Position numbers and translations under genes: made by a program. A stretch of DNA of 13,722 nt, from contig JACZYK010000037.1 of assembly GCA_022571135.1 (NCBI GenBank), positions 1-13,722 of the forward strand, written 5' to 3'. A model generated the notes under the pieces. That model saw only the letters and a program-made list of their open reading frames with translations. It was not told the DNA's origin and ran no database searches. Positions within the stretch are counted from its first letter, which is position 1, and every line of letters starts with the position of its first letter. This DNA is from Bacteroidota bacterium (lineage in GTDB: Bacteria; Bacteroidota; Rhodothermia; Rhodothermales; UBA10348). Of the stretch, positions 6,752-13,722 are shown one piece after another.

Positions 6752-8554
6752 ATGTCGCGTACCGGATTGTTCTTCGAAGAGTTCCCACCCACAAGTACGG
6801 ATTCATGGATCGATGCTATCGAGACGGAACTCAAAGGGCGCGTATCGGTCGACGATCTCACCTGGCATCCCGAGCCGGATCTTGATGTGCGTCCGTTCTA
6901 TCGCAGGGAAGATGTACGGACAGAAACTCATCCGCAGATCCGTAGAAGGACCCGGTGGTTGATCTGCGATCGAATCCACCTTTCGCCAGGAATGGACCTC
7001 GCGCCGGAGGTCGAGGTGATGAAGGAGTCGGGGGCGGATGCGGTGGAACTGATCCTACCGATGACGATGGACGGCGACGAAATCGATCTATCGGCACTTG
7101 AGGGATTAAATAAACCGATTTTTCTTTTCGGCGAGTATGCCTCTCTCGAGCTCCATATTGATTCCTTGATCGGTTGTGTTTCACTGCCGTCGGTCTCGCT
7201 TCTATATGATCCGATCTCTCGATTGTTTACGGATCCTTCGTTTGAATTCTCGCCCATACTTGCGGCCACGGCTAAGCGATTATCTACGAGAAATAGCGAT
7301 GGGACTCGCGTCCGACTTGGAAGCATTGACGAACGTCCATTGGCGCGTGCCGGTGCAGGCTGTATCGCCTCATCCGCCTGTCTATTGTCGGGTCTTGCCT
7401 GCTGGATCAGATTCCTCGGTGGATGGGGAATTAATGCCTCATGCGTCGCCTCGGAATTGACTTTCGTCGTCTCGGTGGGAACCTCTTTACTACCTGAAAT
7501 AGCGAGATTACGAGCACTCAGGCATCTGGCGCCCCAGGTCGTATCTGCATTCGGGACTCGGGAGAGCGATTCCATACCCGTGGAAATTCACGCCGTGACA
7601 TCCGAAACGGCTCTCCCGACCTATGATATCCATACTAACCTGATTCGTACGACCACGCAGGCATTTGCGGCCGTACTCGGGGGCTGCGACTCGCTCAGCA
7701 TTCACCCTTTCGATGCCGTACGTGGCGCAGAAGGATCAGAACAGGCCCGACGCTGTGCGAGAAACATTCAACTGATACTTCGCCACGAATCCAGGCTGGG
7801 AGACGTGGAGGATCCGATTGCGGGCTCCTATTACATCGAGGCCCTGACCAACCAGATGATCGAACTCATCTGGTCGCGGTTTCTCAAGATCGAGAACGCA
7901 GGAGGCCTTGTCGAGGCTATCGGTCAGGGCATTCCCCAACAATGGATCAGTGAAGATCGCGATCGAATCCGATCCGAGACAGAAAGCGGAGTTCGGAAGA
8001 TCGTGGGCGTAACTGCATACGCCGATGCCCGAGACCGTACCAGGACTATTGTGTCCACGATCGAAACAGGAGCTTTTCGGGCTTTCGACGGCATCGAATT
8101 ATTCAGATCCGAAGTAAACTCGCGTCTGGATACAGGTGAGACCGTACCCTCGGTTCATCTCGTCGGAGCAGGCACACCTTCCGAACAAAGCCGCGGACTC
8201 ACGTTCGCGTCTAATTTCCTCGCTTGCGGAGGTTTTCCGGTTACCGAAGCTGCACCGGCTCTCGATCCAGACGCCGTTGTCCAGGAGGCACTGCGAGCAA
8301 ATCCGTCTATCATCATGGTATGCGGTAGTCCCGATGCCTGGAAATCGAAACTGGAACAGTTTTCAGAGAACTATAGGTCCGCGGGTGGATCAGCCGCGCT
8401 GCTCTATGCCACCTACGGGCGCCTGAATAATTCCGATATGGAATCTGTAACGGATCGTATCGTGCACGCCGGCTCGCACCTGCTGGAGACTCTTGAGTCG
8501 GTGCTCAATATTGGTCCCGAAGACGATGAGAAATCGGCGGAGGTGGTCTTGTGA
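6752..8554 (+). CDS. mutA: Methylmalonyl-CoA mutase small subunit
   Basis: The 600-residue product is the non-catalytic partner of MutB in heterodimeric methylmalonyl-CoA mutase. It has the mutase TIM-barrel half (for example AVELILPMTMDGDEIDL, LGGCDSLSIHPFDA, GSYYIEALTNQMIELIW) and a degenerate C-terminal cobalamin-like domain (about VPSVHLVGAGTPSEQSRGL to LLYATYGRLNN). This lacks the DxHxxG cobalt-ligand motif that MutB has, which is the hallmark of the small subunit. ATG at 6752 (MSRTGLFFEEFPPTS) is the likely start. The frame extends to a TTG at 6665 overlapping the methyltransferase stop, but those 29 residues look non-coding. The end overlaps mutB by four bases (GTGA), indicating translational coupling and equal production of the two subunits. 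No methylmalonyl-CoA epimerase or carboxylase gene is visible in the window. Confidence 0.93.
   Translation: MSRTGLFFEEFPPTSTDSWIDAIETELKGRVSVDDLTWHPEPDLDVRPFYRREDVRTETHPQIRRRTRWLICDRIHLSPGMDLAPEVEVMKESGADAVELILPMTMDGDEIDLSALEGLNKPIFLFGEYASLELHIDSLIGCVSLPSVSLLYDPISRLFTDPSFEFSPILAATAKRLSTRNSDGTRVRLGSIDERPLARAGAGCIASSACLLSGLACWIRFLGGWGINASCVASELTFVVSVGTSLLPEIARLRALRHLAPQVVSAFGTRESDSIPVEIHAVTSETALPTYDIHTNLIRTTTQAFAAVLGGCDSLSIHPFDAVRGAEGSEQARRCARNIQLILRHESRLGDVEDPIAGSYYIEALTNQMIELIWSRFLKIENAGGLVEAIGQGIPQQWISEDRDRIRSETESGVRKIVGVTAYADARDRTRTIVSTIETGAFRAFDGIELFRSEVNSRLDTGETVPSVHLVGAGTPSEQSRGLTFASNFLACGGFPVTEAAPALDPDAVVQEALRANPSIIMVCGSPDAWKSKLEQFSENYRSAGGSAALLYATYGRLNNSDMESVTDRIVHAGSHLLETLESVLNIGPEDDEKSAEVVL
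8539..8546 (+). promoter_or_regulatory. mutB: Strong Shine-Dalgarno for mutB
   Basis: GGAGGTGG lies within the end of mutA, 4 bases before the GTG start of mutB. It supports this GTG as the true start and shows that the organism can use Shine-Dalgarno initiation, although most other genes here lack a clear one. Confidence 0.7.
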
Positions 8555-10695
8555 ACGATCGTCATCCCTTTCCCAGCCGCCCGAGTCTTGTGCGGATCGG
8601 GCGAAACACCGATCCGGCAATCGAGACCCTGAAATCCGCCGAAGGGCTTGATATACAATCGCGCTACGGCCCGCAGGACGTGGTCTCGATGGGGCATCTC
8701 GACTATGCGGCAGGTGTGCCCCCTTATTTAAGAGGTCCCTATGGATCAATGTATACGGTGAGGCCGTGGACAATCAGGCAATATGCCGGATTCTCTACGG
8801 CAGAAGAGTCGAATGCATTCTACAGGCGAAATCTTGCCGCTGGTCAACGAGGTCTTTCCGTCGCGTTCGATCTGGCGACCCATCGCGGATATGATTCCGA
8901 CCATCCGCGCGTGACGGGCGATGTGGGAAAAGCAGGCGTCGCGATAGATTCCGTAGAGGATATGAAAATACTCTTTGACGGTATTCCGCTCGATCAGATG
9001 TCTGTATCGATGACTATGAACGGGGCCGTTCTTCCGATAATGTCATTCTTTATCGTAGCGGCTGAAGAGCAGGGAGTTTCTACCGGAGAGTTGGTCGGGA
9101 CCATCCAGAACGACATTCTGAAGGAGTTTATGGTCCGGAATACGTATATCTACCCTCCAGATCCCTCCATAAGGATCGTTGGCGACATCTTCTCTTACAC
9201 ATCACGGAAGATGCCCAGATTTAATTCCATTTCGGTCAGCGGCTACCACATGCAGGAGGCCGGAGCAACGGCGGATCTGGAGCTGGCCTACACGCTCGCG
9301 GACGGTCTGGTGTACTTGAGGGCAGGACTGCAGGCAGGCCTCGACATCGATAATTTCGCTCCGAGAATATCGTTTTTCTTTGGGATCGGAATGAACCACT
9401 TCATGGAAGTGGCCAAGCTGAGAGCAGCGAGACTCCTATGGGCTGAAATGGTTCAGATGTTTGACCCAAAAAATCCAAAGTCGCTGGCTTTGCGCACGCA
9501 CTGCCAGACATCCGGATGGAGCCTGTCGGCGCAAGATCCGTTCAACAATGTTGCGCGCACATGCATAGAAGCCTTGACAGCCGCAATCGGTCATACGCAG
9601 TCTCTGCACACCAATGCCCTGGACGAAGCGATTGCGCTCCCCTCCGATTTTTCGTCGAGGATTGCCCGAAATACGCAGATTTATCTGCAGAGCGAGACCG
9701 GGATAACCCACGCTATTGATCCCTGGGGCGGATCCTTCTACGTAGAATCGCTCACCCGCAATCTGGTGGACAAGGCAAAGGAACTGATCATCGAAGTTGA
9801 AGAGCGTGGAGGCATGACGCGAGCAATTTCTGAAGGTCTGCCGAAACTCAGGATCGAACAGGCCGCAACCCGTCGTCAGGCCAGAATCGACTCCGGACTC
9901 GATACGATTGTGGGCGTTAACCGATATCGCCGGCTCGACGAGCCCGAATTGGATATCAGGGTAGTAGATAACAGAACCGTGTGGAATACGCAGATCAGAC
10001 GCCTCGAATCGCTTAAAAAAAGCCGTGACCCGTCTAGAGTATCACAGTCTCTCAAAAGACTGACCGAATGTGCCGAAAAAGGAAACGGGAATATTCTTGA
10101 AGCATCTATAGAGGCGGCGCGAGCCAGAGCGACGTTAGGAGAAATATCATCCGCTATCGAAAAAGTCTTCGGTCGATTTGTTGCGAATATCCGAACTTTC
10201 ACGGGTGTTTATGCTTCAGAATCTGCTGACCTCTCCGGAATGGACGCCACCAGAAAACTTTCCGATCGGTTTTTTGAACTCGATGGCCGACGTCCCCGCA
10301 TACTCGTCGTCAAGCTGGGACAGGACGGACACGACCGCGGTGCGAGGGTAATCGCCACCTCTTTCGCTGATCTCGGTTTTGACGTGGATATCGGGCCGCT
10401 CTTCCAGATGCCCGACGAAGCTGCCAGACAGGCGCTTGAAAATGACGTACACGTACTCGGTATTTCCAGCCTCGCGGGAGCACACAACACCCTCGTCCCG
10501 GAAGTCATCCGGGCGTTACAGAAATATGACAGAGGAGATATTCTTGTCGTCGTAGGCGGAGTCATTCCACCATCGGATTACGAAAAGCTCAAAAAAGCAG
10601 GCGTCTCGGCGATATTTGGTCCTGGAACGGTTATTACGACAGCTGCGGAGAAGTTGCTCAATCTTCTGATCGACCGCATTAAAAACAGGCACTAG
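8551..10695 (+). CDS. mutB: Methylmalonyl-CoA mutase large (catalytic) subunit
   Basis: The 714-residue adenosylcobalamin-dependent subunit interconverts (R)-methylmalonyl-CoA and succinyl-CoA in propionate metabolism. The N-terminal barrel carries RGPYGSMYTVRPWTIRQYAG, GLSVAFDLATHRGYDSDHPR, SVSMTMNGAVLPIM and SVSGYHMQEAGAT; His233 in the last matches the catalytic His of known mutases. The C-terminal cobalamin domain has GQDGHDRG with D592-x-H594-x-x-G597, where His594 is the lower cobalt ligand, followed by VLGISSLAGAHNT and VVGGVIPPSDY. Length and both ends are normal for the family. The GTG start has a good Shine-Dalgarno and overlaps the mutA stop. The TAG stop (10693-10695) is made from a TA dinucleotide plus the first G of element copy 2, so the insertion lies exactly at the end of the gene without removing any recognisable domain. 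Confidence 0.97.
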   Translation: MNDRHPFPSRPSLVRIGRNTDPAIETLKSAEGLDIQSRYGPQDVVSMGHLDYAAGVPPYLRGPYGSMYTVRPWTIRQYAGFSTAEESNAFYRRNLAAGQRGLSVAFDLATHRGYDSDHPRVTGDVGKAGVAIDSVEDMKILFDGIPLDQMSVSMTMNGAVLPIMSFFIVAAEEQGVSTGELVGTIQNDILKEFMVRNTYIYPPDPSIRIVGDIFSYTSRKMPRFNSISVSGYHMQEAGATADLELAYTLADGLVYLRAGLQAGLDIDNFAPRISFFFGIGMNHFMEVAKLRAARLLWAEMVQMFDPKNPKSLALRTHCQTSGWSLSAQDPFNNVARTCIEALTAAIGHTQSLHTNALDEAIALPSDFSSRIARNTQIYLQSETGITHAIDPWGGSFYVESLTRNLVDKAKELIIEVEERGGMTRAISEGLPKLRIEQAATRRQARIDSGLDTIVGVNRYRRLDEPELDIRVVDNRTVWNTQIRRLESLKKSRDPSRVSQSLKRLTECAEKGNGNILEASIEAARARATLGEISSAIEKVFGRFVANIRTFTGVYASESADLSGMDATRKLSDRFFELDGRRPRILVVKLGQDGHDRGARVIATSFADLGFDVDIGPLFQMPDEAARQALENDVHVLGISSLAGAHNTLVPEVIRALQKYDRGDILVVVGGVIPPSDYEKLKKAGVSAIFGPGTVITTAAEKLLNLLIDRIKNRH

Positions 10696-10792
10696 GGCCT
10701 GTTGACGCCGCCTGAACGCGCCCTGTAACCGCCTGTAAACGGGCCAATCAAGGCGTGAGGAGAGAAATTTGGTGAAATAAAATGAACGACGA
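10695..10792 (+). mobile_element. MITE-like element, copy 2, truncated left end fused to meaB
   Basis: The first 98 bp of the family: GGGCCTGTTGACGCCGCCTG at the left end, then the conserved CCTGTAA...CCGCCTGTAAAC block, AATCAAGGCGTGAGGAGAG and the GGTGAAAT leader up to ATGAACGACGA. After 10792 similarity to copies 1 and 3 stops abruptly and meaB coding sequence continues. No right terminal repeat is found. TA precedes the left end, as for the other two copies. The element occupies the whole space between the mutB stop and the meaB start. Confidence 0.8.
10771..10775 (+). promoter_or_regulatory. meaB: Element-derived ribosome-binding region for meaB
   Basis: GGTGA sits 6 bases before the meaB ATG. 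The same GGTGA-N6-ATG arrangement occurs in element copy 1 at 5831-5844, so it came with the repeat rather than evolving in the mut operon. A purine-rich GAGGAGAG (10757-10764) is farther upstream and probably too distant to act directly. Confidence 0.5.
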
Positions 10793-11825
10793 TCGACTCG
10801 ACCCATCGTCCCGGATTCCGGGCACAGCTACCGGGAACCCTCGATTCTCTCCAGACGACCTGTTCAAAAAGCTGATCAACGGGAATCGCGGCGCACTAGG
10901 GCGGGCCATTACGCTCCCGGAAAGTCGAAACCTGGACGATATCTCCTCAAAAAGGCGTTTGATGGATCTGTGCCGAACCCGTCCGGGTCAGTCTGTACGA
11001 ATCGGGATTACCGGAATGCCGGGGGCAGGAAAAAGCACACTGATTGAACGTCTGGGATTGTACGTGATCGCACGGAGCCATCGAGTCGCCGTCCTGGCCG
11101 TCGATCCAACAAGCGAGCTCTCCGGAGGCAGCATCCTGGGGGATAAGACCAGAATGGAGAAGCTCGCAACGAATCCTGGAGCCTTTATCCGGCCTTCTCC
11201 AAACTCGGGAATTCTTGGCGGAGTCACCGAGATGACCCGGGAGACCATTATCCTTTGCGAGGCAGCTGGTTATGACGTCCTACTGATTGAAACCGTCGGA
11301 GTCGGGCAGGCGGAATTCGGAGTTCACGCCATGGTGGATTATCTGATTCTGCTGACAATCGCCGGAGCAGGGGATGATCTCCAGGGAATCAAGCGGGGAA
11401 TTATGGAGATGGCCGATGCTGTTTTCGTCAATAAATCCGATGGAGACAGGACAACCGCCACCCGTCACGCGGCGGCCGATATCCGGAGTGCGCTCAAAAT
11501 GATACCGCGACGACCCGGCGAACAGCCGATTCCGGTTCTCACGGGTTCGGCGCTTACCGGCCAGGGAATCGAGAGTCTGTGGGTGACCGCCAGCAAATAC
11601 CTGGAAGCGGAAAGAGCGACCGGCAAATTTGGGCAACGGCGTCAGACGCAACGAACAGCATGGTTCGAAGACGCCGTCCAGTATCACATACGAATGATGC
11701 TGGCCGCCGATCAGAAACTGACGGATCTCAGAAAAGAGCTTCTGAAAGACCTTGATTCAGGCAGGATCGATCCGGTCTCGGCCGCGTCGAGATTCGTTGA
11801 AGAGATCTCGGGGAAATCCCACTGA
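10782..11825 (+). CDS. meaB: Methylmalonyl-CoA mutase-associated G-protein chaperone
   Basis: MeaB is a SIMIBI-class GTPase that guards methylmalonyl-CoA mutase, gating cobalamin loading and limiting inactivation. The 347-residue product has Walker A GMPGAGKST (78-86), DPTSELSGGSILGDKTRM, RPSPNSGILGGVTEMT, ETVGVGQAEF as the Walker B/switch region and the guanine-specificity motif NKSDGD. The C-terminal helical region (about FGQRRQTQRTAWFEDAVQYHI to the end) matches the family's dimerisation part. The conserved protein begins near NPRFSPDDLFKKLINGNRGAL at about residue 20. The preceding residues start with MNDDRLD, whose codons up to the second Asp lie in element copy 2, followed by unconserved sequence. 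No alternative ATG is available before the conserved region. It is the third gene of the mut unit and converges with gltX, with about 54 bases between the stops and no clear terminator. Confidence 0.95.
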   Translation: MNDDRLDPSSRIPGTATGNPRFSPDDLFKKLINGNRGALGRAITLPESRNLDDISSKRRLMDLCRTRPGQSVRIGITGMPGAGKSTLIERLGLYVIARSHRVAVLAVDPTSELSGGSILGDKTRMEKLATNPGAFIRPSPNSGILGGVTEMTRETIILCEAAGYDVLLIETVGVGQAEFGVHAMVDYLILLTIAGAGDDLQGIKRGIMEMADAVFVNKSDGDRTTATRHAAADIRSALKMIPRRPGEQPIPVLTGSALTGQGIESLWVTASKYLEAERATGKFGQRRQTQRTAWFEDAVQYHIRMMLAADQKLTDLRKELLKDLDSGRIDPVSAASRFVEEISGKSH

Positions 11826-11879
11826 CGGCCGCTTGGTCGCATAGGCCCTCGAATATTGTCGGATATGGGCAAGAAGTCG

Positions 11880-13349
11880 CTATCCCAGAATCCTTGCGGA
11901 CGAGCGAAGACGTCGAACGACCGTCTCGCGGCCCAGAATATGAAGGAGATCGAACAGACCCGGGCCGAATGATACTCCGCTCACTGCCAGACGCACGGGA
12001 TGAATGATTCTACCCGCTCCGATATCCCTCTCCTCTGCGATTTCTCTGAGTACGTTTTCGAGCGTATCGTGATCGAAGGATTCAAGCTGTTCGATCCTGT
12101 TCGCATACTCCTCGACGAGTTCGGCTGAATCTTCCTTCCAGCGTTTTCGTGCTGACGCCTCATCAATTGCGACCGGATCGCGGAAGAAGTATCTGCTTTC
12201 CAGAATATCCGAAGGAAAACTGATCCTCTCGCGCATGAGTTCGATGATCGCCACGACGTACGCTCGGTTGGAGATAATCCCGGCCGCCTCAAGAAGCTTT
12301 TCTACATCCCGCGCAACGTCCTCGGCGGACCGCTGCCTCAGATAGTGTTCGTTGTACCACTTGAGCTTGTTAAGATCGAACTGAACGCCCGATTGCCCGA
12401 CTCGCTCCAGTGAAAATGCCTGGACGAGCTCGCCCAAATCCAACAGTTCGCGCTCATCCCCTGGGTTCCAACCCAGAAGGGCAAGGAAATTCAACAGGGC
12501 GTCGGGCTCGTAGCCTTCTTCCCTGTACTGCTTCACAGTGACCGGGATACCCATTTTCTCTGCATTCCTCTTCGAGAGTTTCCCGCCCGTCGGACTCATG
12601 ATTAACGGAAGATGGGCCATCTGCGGTGGATTCCAGCCCAGCGCACGGTAAAGCAGGATATGCTTCGGGGTTGACGGGAGCCACTCTTCGCCACGGATGA
12701 CGTGGGTTACTCCCATCAGATGATCATCCACGATGTTGGCCAGGTGGTACGTCGGAAGGCGGTCGGACTTGACCAGGACCTGATCGTCGATCGTACCGGA
12801 GTCGAAGGAGACGGTGCCCCGTATAAGGTCTGAAAAAGTAACCACGTGTCCCGGGTGAACGTGGAGGCGAATCACGTACGGCTCGCCCGACGAAATTCTC
12901 TCGGCAACCTCATCTTCTCCGAGGACGAGTGAGTTGCACATTTCCATCCTCGTTGAAGCATCGTATTTTTGATTCTCCGTCGATGCGTGCCGTTTACGCA
13001 TCTCATCGATCTCTTCTGCCGTGTCGAAGGCATAATAGGCATGTCCGGTTTCGACGAGTCTTGAGGCATAATCCTGATAAATGTGGCTTCTTTCCGACTG
13101 TCGGTAGGGTCCGAACTCCCCGCCGAGTCCCGGCCCTTCATCGAATGAGATACCTGCCCAGACGAGACACTGTAGAATGTCGTCCTCGGCGTCGTCCACA
13201 AGTCGGGTCCGATCCGTGTCCTCTATCCGAAGAATAAGTTTGCCACCGTAGCGGCGAGCAAAGAGGTAGTTGTACAGCGCAGTCCTGAGTCCTCCGATGT
13301 GGAGGTACCCGGTCGGACTGGGGGCAAAACGGACGCGGACGTCCTTCAT
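11880..13349 (-). CDS. gltX: Glutamyl-tRNA synthetase
   Basis: This class I synthetase charges tRNA-Glu with glutamate. The 489-residue product has normal length and both class signatures: RFAPSPTGYLHIGG (HIGH-type motif, residues 17-20) and GGKLSKRN (KMSKS-type, 256-261). Also seen are LRIEDTDRTR (40-49), YHLANIVDDHLMGVTHVIRGEEW (201-223) and a C-terminal helical anticodon-binding region. Where E. coli GltX has zinc-binding cysteines, this protein has YYAFDT, so it is a zinc-free type. Sequence alone does not show whether it also charges tRNA-Gln; no gatCAB genes are in view. ATG at 13349 gives the expected MKDVRVRFAPSPTG start, without an adjacent Shine-Dalgarno. The 154 bases before it up to the element hold no recognisable gene, only a GGGAGGTGATTAA stretch on the minus strand (13391-13403) about 42 bases from the start. 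Confidence 0.97.
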   Translation of the reverse strand: MKDVRVRFAPSPTGYLHIGGLRTALYNYLFARRYGGKLILRIEDTDRTRLVDDAEDDILQCLVWAGISFDEGPGLGGEFGPYRQSERSHIYQDYASRLVETGHAYYAFDTAEEIDEMRKRHASTENQKYDASTRMEMCNSLVLGEDEVAERISSGEPYVIRLHVHPGHVVTFSDLIRGTVSFDSGTIDDQVLVKSDRLPTYHLANIVDDHLMGVTHVIRGEEWLPSTPKHILLYRALGWNPPQMAHLPLIMSPTGGKLSKRNAEKMGIPVTVKQYREEGYEPDALLNFLALLGWNPGDERELLDLGELVQAFSLERVGQSGVQFDLNKLKWYNEHYLRQRSAEDVARDVEKLLEAAGIISNRAYVVAIIELMRERISFPSDILESRYFFRDPVAIDEASARKRWKEDSAELVEEYANRIEQLESFDHDTLENVLREIAEERDIGAGRIIHPVRLAVSGVSFGPGLFDLLHILGRETVVRRLRSSARILG

Positions 13350-13503
13350 AACGGGTCACGGTTTGAGTCGAAAAGATAAGTCGAAGTGCCTTAATCACCT
13401 CCCGGTAGCAACCGAAGATTTAAATAGATTCCGTCTTCGATCTCTTCGGATTCTCGGCCCTCGGGGGTGAGTCGATGCCCTGTACAATTTACGTACGCGG
13501 CTA

Positions 13504-13671
13504 AGGCCTGTTAACACTACCTGAAAGCATCCTGTAGCCACCTGTAAGCGGGCGAATCAAGGCGTGAGGAGAGACTTTGAGTGAAATCAAAAGAACGACG
13601 AACAACACAGAGTGCCCCATCTACAGGCGCTACCCACCGGCAGGACGGTTACAGGTAGTGTTAACAGGCCC
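13504..13671 (+). mobile_element. MITE-like inverted-repeat element, copy 3 (complete, short)
   Basis: A 168-bp copy with terminal repeats at 13504-13524 and 13651-13671 sharing 19 consecutive bases, GGCCTGTTAACACTACCTG; only the outermost and innermost positions differ. It is flanked on both sides by TA (13502-13503 and 13672-13673), the clearest target duplication of the three. It aligns with copy 1 end to end except for about 93 bases that copy 1 has between CCACCGG and CAGGACGG. The internal start codon seen in copies 1 and 2 is AAG here. It lies about 150 bases upstream of gltX. Confidence 0.85.
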
Positions 13672-13722
13672 TAAATCAAATCCGGCATCGCTGAGGAAAG
13701 TTGTCGTTCTTCCATTTATTTC
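13630..13722 (-). CDS. Possible 3' end of a gene running into element copy 3, doubtful
   Basis: From the window edge one minus-strand frame is open for 30 codons, reading EINGRTTTFLSDAGFDL before the element and then GPVNTTCNRPAGG within it, ending at TAG (13630-13632). The part outside the element looks protein-like, which could mean an upstream gene whose C-terminus was altered by the insertion. With only 17 codons outside the element this may be chance. Confidence 0.15.
   Translation of the reverse strand, partial: EINGRTTTFLSDAGFDLGPVNTTCNRPAGG

Noticed and set aside
11843..11849. AGGCCCT after meaB as the lost right end of element copy 2
   Set aside because: Only seven bases match and no preceding CAGGTAG-type arm or following TA is present; chance is more likely.
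11826..11879. Terminator between convergent meaB and gltX
   Set aside because: Only a weak interrupted GCCC/GGGC pairing without a T-run could be found.
13391..13403. Near-perfect Shine-Dalgarno-like stretch (minus strand) ahead of gltX
   Set aside because: It is about 42 bases from the gltX start, and no other start codon at proper spacing opens a plausible frame; likely chance or at most a leader feature.

Overview
The window carries eight well-supported bacterial genes and three related small insertions. The content fits a heterotrophic bacterium of the Bacteroidota/Rhodothermota neighbourhood: cmk directly upstream of a six-domain rpsA, heterodimeric methylmalonyl-CoA mutase MutA/MutB with MeaB, GltX with YYAFDT where zinc-binding forms have Cys, and few strong Shine-Dalgarno sequences. 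That placement is an inference and I hold it loosely. No rRNA, tRNA, phage gene, CRISPR array or autonomous transposase was seen.

Layout. Positions 139-1110 (+) encode an ornithine cyclodeaminase/mu-crystallin family enzyme. It converges with, and overlaps by 13 bp, an HD-domain hydrolase (1098-1922, -). Next on the minus strand come a strong terminator, ribosomal protein S1 (1991-4888) with a very long acidic N-terminus and a Lys/Ala/Glu-rich repeat tail, a second terminator, and cytidylate kinase (5067-5741). A 261-bp inverted-repeat element separates cmk from a divergent SpoU/TrmH-type RNA methyltransferase (6129-6668, +). Then follow mutA (6752-8554), mutB (8551-10695) and meaB (10782-11825), all +. 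gltX (11880-13349, -) converges on meaB. A third element copy (13504-13671) lies upstream of gltX.

How the genes work together. mutA, mutB and meaB form a functional unit: the two mutase subunits interconvert methylmalonyl-CoA and succinyl-CoA using adenosylcobalamin, and MeaB is the G-protein chaperone that loads and protects the cofactor. cmk, rpsA, the RNA methyltransferase and gltX are core nucleotide-metabolism and translation genes.

The most unusual feature is the element family: non-autonomous, MITE-like, with GGGCCTGTT... ends, TA at the insertion site and terminal inverted repeats that differ between copies yet stay complementary within a copy. The truncated middle copy fills the mutB-meaB gap. 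Its first base completes the mutB stop codon, and its interior supplies the ribosome-binding region, start codon and first codons of meaB. The first copy forms most of the shared upstream region of cmk and the methyltransferase gene. The family therefore appears to have been absorbed into host gene structure.
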